This document shows, one piece after another, positions 53,531-62,486 of a DNA stretch of 64,000 nucleotides (positions within the stretch are counted from its first letter, which is position 1; each line of letters begins with the position of its first letter). A program made the position numbers and the translations under genes. The notes under the pieces were generated by a model that made no database searches, was not told the origin of the DNA, and saw nothing but the letters and a program-made list of their open reading frames with translations. Source of the stretch: Colwellia sp. (GTDB lineage Bacteria; Pseudomonadota; Gammaproteobacteria; Enterobacterales; Alteromonadaceae); contig NVWU01000016.1 in assembly GCA_002733765.1 (NCBI GenBank), positions 40,592 to 104,591 on the forward strand, in the 5' to 3' direction.

Positions 53531-55945
53531 ATGGCTGTAAATACAAAACCTTCTGGAATGGCAATTATTTCAGATATTAAAAACTTCGATATAAACTCTG
53601 GCAGTTGGCTGGAACGAACTATTTTTAATAATCGGATATGGGTCGTATCTTTTTGTCTATTAGCAACTATTTTACTGGCTATTTCCGCCTCTAAAATAAA
53701 TATAAATGCCAATTTTGAGCGAATGATTCCGCTTAATAGTCCTTATATAAAAAATTATTTAGAATATAAAAAAGAGTTGCCTGGTTTAGGTAATTCAGTG
53801 CGTATTGTTGTTGAAAATAAATCAGGTGATATTTTTGATCCTGAATACTTAGAAATACTTAGAAAAATAAATGACACACTTTATTTAATACCGGGGGTTG
53901 ACCGTTCATGGATGAAGTCTATATGGATGCCTATTGTTCGCTGGCGTGAAGTCACCGAAGACGGTATTAATGGTGGTGCGGTTATGCCTGCTAACTACAG
54001 TGGTTCTGCTGATTCAATCGAGCAATTACGGGCAAATATAATGCGCGCGGGCATTGTTGGTAGACTGGTTAGTAGTGACTTTCAATCAACAATGATTATT
54101 GCTCCGCTGTTGGAGATTGATCCTAAAACTGGGAAGGCCCTAAATTATGGGGACTTCTCTCGACAGCTTGAAGAACAGATACGTTCTTTTGAAAATAAAA
54201 ATACAAAAGTCTACATTGTAGGTTTTGCCAAAATAGTGGGAGATTTGATTGATGGACTATATGAAGTCATGTTGTTCTTTGGATTCTCCGTAGCTATTTC
54301 TGCATTATTTATTTATTTATATACTCGCTGCATCGGCAGTACTCTCCTTTTAGTTTCTACCGCCGTAGTCGGTGTAGTCTGGTTGCTGGGATTGATGCAG
54401 TTGATGGGTTATGAATTAGATCCTTATTCAATACTGGTACCGTTTTTGATTTTTGCTATAGGCCTGTCACATGGCGCGCAGAAAATGAATGGTATAATTC
54501 AGGATATAGGCCGTGGTACACATCATTACGTGGCTGCGCGTTTTACCTTTCGTAGACTCTTTATGGCGGGTTTAACCGCTTTGCTGGCAAATGTTTTTGG
54601 TTTCGCTGTACTTATTGTTATTGATATTCCAGTTATTCGTGATCTGGCTATTACCACGAGTGTTGGCGTTTCTGTACTGATATTTACCAAATTATTCTTA
54701 ATTCCTGTTGCGCTATCATATTTTGGTGTAAGTAAATCTGCCGTTAAATTCGCTTTGCAAGAACAATCTGAGCTCAAAACAGGTAAGTCTATTTTAGGTC
54801 ATATGTGGCAGGGATTAGATAATTTGACTGAACGTCGTTGGGCATTAGTAGCTATTGCGGGAGCAGGGGTTATTACTATTGTTTGTTCGATTGTTATGCA
54901 AGATTTACGTATTGGAGATCTTGATTCAGGTGCGCCAGAATTACGCCCTGAGTCACGTTATAACCAAGATAATGCTTATTTTACATCTCATTATGGTCTG
55001 TCGAGTGACCAGTTTGTTATTATCGTTAAGACTAAGGAGGAAGGGTGTCGTTTGTATGGTGCGCTTGTAAAAATGGATGCCTTAGCACAGGCATTAAGAC
55101 AAGATCCGGCTGTTCAAACTACTATTTCCCTCGCAGAAACAACTCGCTATATAACATCAGCGATGTTTGAAGGCAGTGCTAAATGGAATGCACTTAATCG
55201 TGACCAAGCCATTTTAAATGCTGCGGTTTCAGCTGGTATTATCTCATCACCTGATATAACTAATCCACAGTGTTCAGTATCGCCTCTAGTTGCTTATTTA
55301 ACCGACCACAAAGCCGACACTTTGACACGAGTATTGGCTATATCAGAACAGTTTGCTGCTGAAAATAACACTTTGGATTCAGACCACCCTATTGAATTTT
55401 TACTTGCTGCAGGTAATGCTGGTATTGAAGCTGCCACTAATATCGAGGTGGAGAAAAGTATACTAACAATGTATTTGGCCGTTTATGGTGCCACTGCGCT
55501 GTTATGTTTGATTACGTTCAAAAGTATACGTGCCACAGTTATCGCTCTTATCCCATTAATCATGACAACTATAATATGCAAAGCCTTAATGGTTTGGTTA
55601 GGGATCGGCCTTAAGGTTTCCACCCTACCAGTTATAGCTGTTGGTGTAGGCGTAGGTGTGGACTACGCGCTTTATTTGCTCAGTGTGCAAATTGCTGTGC
55701 AGCGCAGGGGCCAATCATTAAGAGAGGCATACCGTCAGTCGCTTAATTTTACGGGAAAAGTTGTTGCCTTAGTTGGCGTCACAATGGCAGCAGGTGTTGT
55801 TACGTGGGCTTGGTCTCCGATTAAGTTTCAGGCAGATATGGGAATATTGCTAACCTTCATGTTTATTTGGAACATGTTAGGCGCCCTTATTCTTATTCCG
55901 GCTTTATCACATTTTCTTTTATATCGAGTTAAAAGCTCGTCGTAA
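53531..55945 (+). CDS. RND-superfamily (MMPL/SSD-type) transporter
   Basis: An 804-aa inner-membrane RND-type protein. It has one N-terminal helix (IWVVSFCLLATILLAISAS), a large periplasmic domain, a cluster of helices around residues 240-400, a second periplasmic domain, and a second cluster with VGVGVGVDYALYLLSVQIA. Such proteins use the proton gradient to move hydrophobic molecules. Together with the three upstream envelope genes it is a probable trafficking system for the terpenoid-like substrate. Direction cannot be determined. GAGG lies ten bases before the ATG. Confidence 0.9.
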   Translation: MAVNTKPSGMAIISDIKNFDINSGSWLERTIFNNRIWVVSFCLLATILLAISASKININANFERMIPLNSPYIKNYLEYKKELPGLGNSVRIVVENKSGDIFDPEYLEILRKINDTLYLIPGVDRSWMKSIWMPIVRWREVTEDGINGGAVMPANYSGSADSIEQLRANIMRAGIVGRLVSSDFQSTMIIAPLLEIDPKTGKALNYGDFSRQLEEQIRSFENKNTKVYIVGFAKIVGDLIDGLYEVMLFFGFSVAISALFIYLYTRCIGSTLLLVSTAVVGVVWLLGLMQLMGYELDPYSILVPFLIFAIGLSHGAQKMNGIIQDIGRGTHHYVAARFTFRRLFMAGLTALLANVFGFAVLIVIDIPVIRDLAITTSVGVSVLIFTKLFLIPVALSYFGVSKSAVKFALQEQSELKTGKSILGHMWQGLDNLTERRWALVAIAGAGVITIVCSIVMQDLRIGDLDSGAPELRPESRYNQDNAYFTSHYGLSSDQFVIIVKTKEEGCRLYGALVKMDALAQALRQDPAVQTTISLAETTRYITSAMFEGSAKWNALNRDQAILNAAVSAGIISSPDITNPQCSVSPLVAYLTDHKADTLTRVLAISEQFAAENNTLDSDHPIEFLLAAGNAGIEAATNIEVEKSILTMYLAVYGATALLCLITFKSIRATVIALIPLIMTTIICKALMVWLGIGLKVSTLPVIAVGVGVGVDYALYLLSVQIAVQRRGQSLREAYRQSLNFTGKVVALVGVTMAAGVVTWAWSPIKFQADMGILLTFMFIWNMLGALILIPALSHFLLYRVKSSS

Positions 55946-55999
55946 AATTGATTTTAGATTGTATTTTTTAAATAACAGATAATATAGTGGAGATAATGA

Positions 56000-56962
56000 A
56001 TGTTTGAATTGTTGTTAAGTGCCGACATGATGCTGGAAGATCCTGATGGTATGGCGGACTTGCTTGAGTCTAAATTGGGGATATATAAACACGAAAATTG
56101 GCGTCAGGCTTTTGATAATCATCCTTATATTGCACACTTTCTACGTGTACATAAATCGCTTGCTGTCTCGCCTACTCGGGTTGAGCCTCAGTGGCATCTT
56201 GATCGTCCGAATCCTGGTGATCCGATGTTTCATGATTTCCTTGAGAGTTTAAAGAAGTATCAGGGGGCTCATCGCCCAATGATAACTCACTCTATTGTGT
56301 TAGCTATGCATGAATCAAAATTTAACAAACTTGTTGAAAAACTAGTACATCGTAAATTGCCTTTTAGAATGGCACAACGAACACCTGAGATGCCTTTTGA
56401 TCGTCTTTGGTTAGGTACTACGCCAGAAGACTCACGCTATACTCCAGCTGTGGATGGTGGGTTGTGCATTGAAGTTATGCCAACTGAACCATTGCAAATG
56501 CCAGCAGAAACTTATGCAGACACTCCAGCCCAACCACGAAATAGTAAACCCGGTGATATGGTGCGAGTTACTGCCCGTGGTTTTCTAGTACGCGACCTTG
56601 AACATACCATTGCTTGTTTATCGACTAATCTCGATTGGGAAGTAACCTCGGTAGATGATATTGAAGGTGAAGGTTATCGCCGTGCTGTTATGCCGTTTAC
56701 TGTGGCGAATAGTGCAGCACTGCATATCATTGAACCGACTAAGTGGGACAGTGAAGCAGGCTTATATATTAATAACTGGGGACCTGGACTCTATTACATC
56801 CGTATTGGTGTGAATAATCTTGCGGCAAAAGCAGAAGATCTTAAAAAACGTAATGTTAAATTTACTTGGATAGAAAAGTCTGATGCAACGGGTGGAAATC
56901 CCTTAATTAAAATTGATCCTAGTGAACTCCGTGGCCAATTATTTGAGTTTGAGGAAATTTAA
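56000..56962 (+). CDS. VOC-superfamily (glyoxalase/dioxygenase-like) protein
   Basis: A 320-aa protein with two vicinal-oxygen-chelate-like modules. The N-terminal module contains RPMITHSIVLAMHESKFNKL (His) and GGLCIEVMPTE (Glu); the C-terminal module begins VRVTARGFLVRDLEHTIACL, without the expected His, and ends LRGQLFEFEEI. Ligands are therefore only partly kept, so an isomerase or binding role may be more likely than ring cleavage. GGAG precedes the ATG. It is one base from the enoyl-CoA hydratase gene and so co-translated with it. Confidence 0.7.
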   Translation: MFELLLSADMMLEDPDGMADLLESKLGIYKHENWRQAFDNHPYIAHFLRVHKSLAVSPTRVEPQWHLDRPNPGDPMFHDFLESLKKYQGAHRPMITHSIVLAMHESKFNKLVEKLVHRKLPFRMAQRTPEMPFDRLWLGTTPEDSRYTPAVDGGLCIEVMPTEPLQMPAETYADTPAQPRNSKPGDMVRVTARGFLVRDLEHTIACLSTNLDWEVTSVDDIEGEGYRRAVMPFTVANSAALHIIEPTKWDSEAGLYINNWGPGLYYIRIGVNNLAAKAEDLKKRNVKFTWIEKSDATGGNPLIKIDPSELRGQLFEFEEI

Positions 56963-56963
56963 T

Positions 56964-57776
56964 ATGGCAGCAGACATAAAAACCTCCGAGGTCATTAATG
57001 AATCAGTGTTATTGGAACGTGAAGGGCAAATAGGATGGGTAATCCTAAATCGTCCAAAACAAATTAATTCCATCAATGATGAAATTCGTATGGGTGTTCC
57101 ACAAGCGTTACGTTTACTCGACACGGATTCGGCAATACGGGTGATTGTCATTCGTGGACAGGGACCTAGAGGCTTTTGTGCGGGTGCTGATATTAAAGAA
57201 AAGCGTAAACCAGAAAGCTCGATTGAAACCCGTCAGCGAATGCAAAGTACACGCTGGATAGAAACCCTTGATGAAGTGCAAAAACCAGTTATAGCAGCTA
57301 TTCACGGTTTCTGTATGGGTGGTGGCTTAGAGCTAGCACTGGCGTGTGATATTCGCTTTGTTTCACCCGAAGTTGTAATGAGTTTACCTGAGACCGCATT
57401 GGGATTGATTCCTGGTGGGGGTGGCACGCAACGTTTGCCACGTATAGTCGGGCCAGGTAGGGCGATGGATATGTTGCTTACTGGTGAGCGAGTCAACGGG
57501 CAGAAAGCCTACACAATGGGTTTAGTCACACGTGTTTCGGTTTCGACTGAAACATTACTGCAAGAGGTATCCGTGCTTGCTAATGCTATAGCTAGAAAGG
57601 CTCCTATTGCGACTCGTTATGTAAAACGGGCTACGCAAATAGCTATGGATATTGAACTTAAAAAAGGTTTGGATCTTGAACTAGATTTATTTGCTTTACT
57701 TAAATCGACAGACGATGCAAAAGAAGCCGGAGTGGCTTTTAGTGAAAAGCGTGAGCCAAAATTTTCAGGGCAATAA
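56964..57776 (+). CDS. Enoyl-CoA hydratase
   Basis: A 270-aa crotonase with well-conserved motifs: RGFCAGADIKEKR, HGFCMGGGLELALACDI and LPETALGLIPGGGGTQRLPR with the catalytic Glu positions. It hydrates an enoyl-CoA in beta-oxidation. The track start at 56913 lies inside the previous gene; ATG 56964 has GAGGAAA upstream. It immediately follows the VOC gene, and a 153-bp gap separates it from the next SDR. Confidence 0.93.
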   Translation: MAADIKTSEVINESVLLEREGQIGWVILNRPKQINSINDEIRMGVPQALRLLDTDSAIRVIVIRGQGPRGFCAGADIKEKRKPESSIETRQRMQSTRWIETLDEVQKPVIAAIHGFCMGGGLELALACDIRFVSPEVVMSLPETALGLIPGGGGTQRLPRIVGPGRAMDMLLTGERVNGQKAYTMGLVTRVSVSTETLLQEVSVLANAIARKAPIATRYVKRATQIAMDIELKKGLDLELDLFALLKSTDDAKEAGVAFSEKREPKFSGQ

Positions 57777-57929
57777 GCAGAAGCTGAACGATTAAATGAG
57801 ATATTTAGCGACGTAACGGTTTAAAAGAGCGGATCTTGGTATTTTTCTGGTTTGTTGAGGGGTTGCTTATATTTTTGACTGCCCCGTTGGCCATTATTGT
57901 ATAGATTAAAAATAAAGAGGTTCACAAAG

Positions 57930-58760
57930 ATGAGCAAAGGTAAATTAAAAGATCGTGTTGCAGTAGTCACTGGAGCTGCGGGTGGTTTAGGTGCAGAAGC
58001 GGCACGAGTTTTGGCATCTCATGGAGCCAAAATCGCGATTATTGATATTAATGGTGAAATGGCCGATAAAATGGCTGCTGAAATTTGCACTAAAGGTGGC
58101 GAAGCCATAGCTGTAGCAACTGATATTTCACAGGAAGCCTCTGTAAAATTAATGGTAGAACAGGTGGTAGGGCACTTTGGTCGGATTGATATATTGCATA
58201 ACAATGCAGCAATATTGAGCAACGAACAACGTGAAGGTGACCGCGATGTGATTAATATGGATGTGGATGCTTGGGATCGTGCTATGGCCGTCAACTTGCG
58301 TGGCGCTATGTTATGTAGCAAATACTGTATTCCCGAAATGATTAAACTTAAACGTGGCTCTGTGATTAATGTTGCCTCTGGCTTAGGGGCGCAAGGTGAC
58401 TTAACGTTATCAGCGTATGCGGCTTCTAAAGCAGCGTTAATCATGTTGGCACGTTCTATTGCAGCCCAATATGGTAAACAAGGCATTAGAGCTAATGCCT
58501 TGTTAATTGGACTCGCACCAGCAGAAAATGCCCATAAAAGTATGCCAGCAGAAATGTTACAAATTATTCGAGATAATCATTTGACGCCAGAATTAGGCAC
58601 TCCCAAGCAGATTGCTGATGCAGTTGCTTTTTTAGCCTGCGATGAATCTTCTTTTGTGACAGGTTCTACTCTTAGTGTTGATGGTGGTTTTGGTAGCCAT
58701 ACACCATCAATGGTAGCGATGAAGTCGCTTTTTGAGCGTATGGGCTCCAATAAAATGTAA
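57930..58760 (+). CDS. SDR-family dehydrogenase
   Basis: A 276-aa short-chain dehydrogenase with intact motifs: TGAAGGLGAEAA, IAIIDINGEMAD with Asp, VASGLGAQG with Ser and YAASKAA with Tyr and Lys, ending VTGSTLSVDGGFG. It should be an active NAD-dependent alcohol dehydrogenase of the pathway. ATG 57930 has GAGG nine bases upstream; the track start is longer. The MDR reductase gene begins ten bases after its stop, so they form one unit. Confidence 0.9.
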   Translation: MSKGKLKDRVAVVTGAAGGLGAEAARVLASHGAKIAIIDINGEMADKMAAEICTKGGEAIAVATDISQEASVKLMVEQVVGHFGRIDILHNNAAILSNEQREGDRDVINMDVDAWDRAMAVNLRGAMLCSKYCIPEMIKLKRGSVINVASGLGAQGDLTLSAYAASKAALIMLARSIAAQYGKQGIRANALLIGLAPAENAHKSMPAEMLQIIRDNHLTPELGTPKQIADAVAFLACDESSFVTGSTLSVDGGFGSHTPSMVAMKSLFERMGSNKM

Positions 58761-58770
58761 GGTGTTTTTT

Positions 58771-59700
58771 ATGAAAGCTGCAATTATAGTTAGTAAAGGT
58801 GCTACACCGGTTATTCAAAAACTTGAGCCTCCACAACCGCAACAAGGCTGTGTGTTAATCGATGTCGATACCGCTGGATTAGGCGGGTGGGATGTTTTAG
58901 GGGCTTATCGTCTTGGTGTTGAATTTCCCTGTGTTATTCGCGGTGAAGGTGTTGGTCGTGCGCAAGATGGACGGCGTGTTTATTTTGGTGAACGCTCTGT
59001 TAGACCTTATGGAGCATGGGCAGAAAAAACGCTGGTACCTGAAGATGAAGTTTGGGATGTGCCAGATGATATTGACGATATTACGGCTATTAATATGGGA
59101 ATTGCCGCCACGGGCGCGTGGATACCTCTTGAAAAAGCGAATATTCAAGCCGGTGAAAATATTCTTATTTTAGGAGCAACCGGTGTTTTAGGGCAAATGG
59201 CTTTACAGTTTGCTCGACATATGGGAGCTGGTCATATTGTTGCTGCAGCGCGCAATGAAGAATCGTTAAAGCAACTTAAAAAACGCAATTTCGCTGATGA
59301 AATTGTGACATTAGGTGGTGAGCCAACTGAAGACCAAGCTAAACTGAAAGACGCCTCAAAGGGGGGCTTTGATGTTGTACTGGATCTGGTATGTGGTCAA
59401 CCTATGCTAAATGCATTAAAGGCTACTCGTCAGGGAGCACGGATACACACTATTGGCACAGGTGCGGGGCGTCAAGTAAACCTTGATATGGCAGATCTGC
59501 TTTTTCGTACACTAACCTGTATTGGCACTGGCCAACGTTCAGCACAAGATAGACACCAAATATGGAAAAATTTGCTTCAATACACCCGAGATAATAAAAT
59601 TGTGGTCGACCATCACTTATTTACTTTGAATGATGCACCGGAAGCTTGGGATATGCAGCTTAATAGCCCTCATGCAAAAATTTTAGCAAAGGTATTTTAA
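58771..59700 (+). CDS. Medium-chain dehydrogenase/reductase, quinone-oxidoreductase-like
   Basis: A 309-aa MDR-superfamily protein. The Rossmann motif is LILGATGVLGQMALQFARHM, and the N-terminal GroES-like domain carries VLIDVDTAGLGGWDVLGAY. The Cys/His zinc ligands of alcohol dehydrogenases are absent, which fits the zinc-free quinone-oxidoreductase group. It probably reduces or oxidises an enone intermediate with NADPH. ATG 58771 has AAGG upstream and follows the SDR by ten bases. It is the last gene of the catabolic island; the folate genes begin after a 112-bp gap. Confidence 0.87.
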   Translation: MKAAIIVSKGATPVIQKLEPPQPQQGCVLIDVDTAGLGGWDVLGAYRLGVEFPCVIRGEGVGRAQDGRRVYFGERSVRPYGAWAEKTLVPEDEVWDVPDDIDDITAINMGIAATGAWIPLEKANIQAGENILILGATGVLGQMALQFARHMGAGHIVAAARNEESLKQLKKRNFADEIVTLGGEPTEDQAKLKDASKGGFDVVLDLVCGQPMLNALKATRQGARIHTIGTGAGRQVNLDMADLLFRTLTCIGTGQRSAQDRHQIWKNLLQYTRDNKIVVDHHLFTLNDAPEAWDMQLNSPHAKILAKVF

Positions 59701-59812
59701 CCTCCATATTAACTATGGTCATTACTCTTACCAATAAGATCAGAACTATTTAAGTCTGTTTGCTTTTGCTGCAATGTGTAAATTTCATTAGATGAAGATA
59801 AAGAGCTAGATT

Positions 59813-60370
59813 ATGAAAGAAGAATTAGAAATATCGTATAAACAAATATTATCAGGTGTAGGCGAAAATATTAATCGACCCGGATTAAAAGATACTCCTG
59901 CGCGAGCTGCTAAAGCAATGCAGTACCTATGTAATGGTTACGATAAAACGTTGGAAAAAATTGTTAACGGCGCCTTGTTTCCAACTAACACTGATGAAAT
60001 GGTGATTGTTAAAAATATTGAATTATATTCGTTATGTGAACATCACATGTTGCCCTTTATTGGTAAAGCACACGTCGCTTATTTACCGACAGGTAAGGTG
60101 ATTGGTTTATCTAAAATTGCCCGAATAGTTGATATGTTCGCACGTCGTTTACAAATTCAAGAAAATCTGACATTAGAAATAGCAGAAGCGATCCAAAACG
60201 TTACAGGTGCGGCGGGTGTAGGCGTAGTTATTGAAGCAAAACACATGTGTATGATGATGCGCGGTGTAGAAAAGCAAAACTCTTCAATGATTTCATCCGT
60301 TATGCTGGGAAAATTCCGCGAGTCTAACAATACTCGTCAAGAGTTTCTGCAGTTGATAGGTCGCAGTTAA
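59813..60370 (+). CDS. folE: GTP cyclohydrolase I
   Basis: A 185-aa GTP cyclohydrolase I, which converts GTP to dihydroneopterin triphosphate, the first step of folate and pterin synthesis. Zinc ligands are in [20 protein letters not shown] (Cys and His) and [17 protein letters not shown] (Cys); [20 protein letters not shown] is the family signature. GAG lies upstream of the ATG. It starts the folate block and is followed by a folX-like remnant. Confidence 0.96.
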   Translation: MKEELEISYKQILSGVGENINRPGLKDTPARAAKAMQYLCNGYDKTLEKIVNGALFPTNTDEMVIVKNIELYSLCEHHMLPFIGKAHVAYLPTGKVIGLSKIARIVDMFARRLQIQENLTLEIAEAIQNVTGAAGVGVVIEAKHMCMMMRGVEKQNSSMISSVMLGKFRESNNTRQEFLQLIGRS

Positions 60371-60375
60371 TGTGT

Positions 60376-60507
60376 ATGAATAGCTCATCTTTGGCAACTA
60401 TTAGAGTTAAAAAACTACAGTTTTACTTAATTAATAGCATTAATAAAGACAAACTTAACGCCCTTAGGCTCGATGACGCGATATCGGTCACTCTGAATCA
60501 ATGCTGA
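60376..60507 (+). pseudogene. folX: folX-like remnant with internal deletion (43 codons)
   Basis: An open frame of 43 codons, MNSSSLATIRVKKLQ to NALRLDDAISVTLNQ, lies six bases after folE. The beginning (ATIRVKKL) resembles the N-terminus of FolX (dihydroneopterin triphosphate epimerase, for example AIIRIKNLRL in E. coli). The end (DKLNALRLDDAISVTL) resembles the FolX C-terminus (DKLHALRYADSVSMTL). The core of about 75 residues is missing. FolX commonly sits beside folE and folM in gammaproteobacteria, so this is probably an in-frame deletion remnant. The ORF track omits it. Confidence 0.65.
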
Positions 60508-60514
60508 GATTAAT

Positions 60515-61621
60515 ATGTTAGAAGAAACCGAAATGAAGCTATGTTTGTCTTCAGAAACAATGGCATTACTCATAAAGCATCCTTTAATCACTGACCGTAT
60601 GGAAGGACATTGGAATACTGTAAATCTTACTAACCAGTATTTTGATACCTTAAGCTTTTCGCTTGATCAGGCTGATGTAGCATTACGCTTACGGCTAGAT
60701 GGTGAACAAGTCATACAGACTTTAAAAGGGCGGGGCGATTGTATCGCAGGGCTGTTTGTCCGCAATGAATGGGATTGGTACTTAGACAGTTATGAGCTTA
60801 ACCTAGAGTTACTTGATAGTAATTGTTGGCCAGAAGCACTTATAGAGTTAGACAAAACGACCATAGAACCAGTTTTCATTAACCAGTTTACCCGCACTAA
60901 AGCAATACTGAAGTGGCTGTGGAAAGGCCAAACGGTAGAAGTCGAAGTAGCCTTTGATGTTGGCAGCGTAGTAACAGATGTGTCTCAAGATAGTATTAGC
61001 GAACTCGAACTGGAAATGAGGCAAGGACCCATTGATGCTTTAATGGACTTTGTTGTTGAATTATCCTCATGTTTTTCGTTAATTCCCAGTAGTATCAGTA
61101 AAGGTGAACGTGGCTACCGGCTATTAAAAGAAGCCCCTGAGAATAGTTTAAAAAACAGCATGATTACTCAAAACAATCTGACGATTGATGAAGAAATATG
61201 CTCCACGGGTAAAATTCTGTTGAGAAGCTTACAACACCTAATTGAATCAATTTATACAGTCCGCAAGGTTGGAACACTAAAGCAGGTACAGCAACAGCTA
61301 GTTTTATTGCGTAGTTTTTTCGCCTGTTTAGACTGTCGAATAGTCAGCGAAGACCAAAAGCAGTTCCAATTATTACTGGATACAGTAACTACTGACATAG
61401 AAACTTTATTAAAGCCTAGTTTATCAGCGACACAACTCGAATCTGAATTTCAACGATATATAGCTAAAACTACTTGGGGATTTTTATGCCTTAGATTAGC
61501 TAAATGGTGCATGCTTAAAGAATGGCAGTTAGTTGAAGATATTAAGCAACGTGAAGTTTTGGATACATCTTTTAAAAAATGGTTGAAAAAGGCTGAATTA
61601 CAGCTTTATGTAGCGTTTTAA
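60515..61621 (+). CDS. CYTH-domain triphosphate-tunnel phosphatase with degenerate CHAD-like tail
   Basis: A 368-aa protein of the YgiF type. The N-terminal CYTH domain begins with E-T-E-M-K (ExExK motif) and continues with alternating charged strands: ALRLRLDGEQVIQTLKGRG, VEVEVAFDVGSVV, ISELELEMRQG and KGERGYRLL. The C-terminal 150 residues are helical and resemble a degenerate CHAD domain lacking its histidines. CYTH enzymes hydrolyse triphosphates with Mg. Its place between folE and folM suggests it could act on dihydroneopterin triphosphate, but inorganic triphosphatase activity is the safer call. The start must be 60515 to keep the ExExK strand. Confidence 0.87.
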   Translation: MLEETEMKLCLSSETMALLIKHPLITDRMEGHWNTVNLTNQYFDTLSFSLDQADVALRLRLDGEQVIQTLKGRGDCIAGLFVRNEWDWYLDSYELNLELLDSNCWPEALIELDKTTIEPVFINQFTRTKAILKWLWKGQTVEVEVAFDVGSVVTDVSQDSISELELEMRQGPIDALMDFVVELSSCFSLIPSSISKGERGYRLLKEAPENSLKNSMITQNNLTIDEEICSTGKILLRSLQHLIESIYTVRKVGTLKQVQQQLVLLRSFFACLDCRIVSEDQKQFQLLLDTVTTDIETLLKPSLSATQLESEFQRYIAKTTWGFLCLRLAKWCMLKEWQLVEDIKQREVLDTSFKKWLKKAELQLYVAF

Positions 61622-61721
61622 GAGATAATAAATATACTGGCTCATTAGCCGTTAAAAAGGATAATCAGACTATGAAATGCAAAGATACCCATGTTGACTT
61701 TTTACAATTGATTAGAGCTTG

Positions 61722-62486
61722 ATGAACGGCAGAGCTTGGGTACTAGTGACCGGAGGAGCAAAGCGTATCGGCGCTTTCCTCAATCAAGAATTTGCCAAAA
61801 ATGGTAAAAATATTGTGCTGCATTACAATCAGTCTGAAACTGCCGCATTAGCGTTAAAAGAGCAATTAGAAACACTCAATATCAAGGTTGTCTTATGGCA
61901 GGCTAATTTAGATGAACCTGCGACTATTAAGCAACGATTTGAAGAACTGCTCACTCAAGTTCCTCATATTGAACTATTGGTAAATAGTGCTTCAGTGTTT
62001 GGAGAAGGTTCATTGCTTGAATCATCTTTAGAGCAAATTCAAAGTAACTTTAATATTCACCTTACAAGTCCTTGGTTATTAATTCAGGCACTAGTAAAAC
62101 AAAATAAACCGTGCCAAATTATAAATATTTCAGATGCCAATTTATCACACCTTTACACTACAAAATCAGCTTATTTTATTTCAAAAAAAGCTCAAGAAAC
62201 ATTAACTAAATTGGCTGCTATAGAATGTGCGCCTAATGTGCGAGTTAATGCGATAGCACCTGGGTTCATTTTAGATGTAATTGATTCAGCTAGTACCCAG
62301 GAAAGTTCCCAAATAGTTACTCAAATAGATAGCAAAGATATTAATATTTTACAACGTATATTACCGTTAGATGACTTATATTCAGCCGTTGAGTTTTTAT
62401 TAAAAAATAATTCTATTACGGGACAAACATTACAAATAGACGGAGGGAGTCACTTACAATGTCCAGCATATATGTTGAAGAACTAG
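61722..62486 (+). CDS. folM: Dihydromonapterin/pteridine reductase-like SDR
   Basis: A 254-aa SDR of the FolM/PTR1 type. The cofactor motif is TGGAKRIGAFL, the NADPH-type form, with HYNQSE after it. Catalytic residues are YFISK (Tyr, Lys), and Asp replaces Ser (ISDANLSHLY), as in pteridine reductases. It reduces dihydromonapterin or dihydrofolate. ATG 61722 follows the TGA of a 16-codon open frame by overlap. The gene overlaps folB by 28 bases, so folate steps are coupled. Confidence 0.82.
   Translation: MNGRAWVLVTGGAKRIGAFLNQEFAKNGKNIVLHYNQSETAALALKEQLETLNIKVVLWQANLDEPATIKQRFEELLTQVPHIELLVNSASVFGEGSLLESSLEQIQSNFNIHLTSPWLLIQALVKQNKPCQIINISDANLSHLYTTKSAYFISKKAQETLTKLAAIECAPNVRVNAIAPGFILDVIDSASTQESSQIVTQIDSKDINILQRILPLDDLYSAVEFLLKNNSITGQTLQIDGGSHLQCPAYMLKN

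Noticed and set aside
58019-58486. 155-aa minus-strand ORF
   Set aside because: Antisense to a well-conserved SDR; no ribosome site and no recognisable domain.
61672-61722. 16-codon open frame (MKCKDTHVDFLQLIRA) whose stop overlaps the folM start
   Set aside because: It has AAGGA upstream and could be a leader peptide, but it is too short to separate from chance and matches no known leader.
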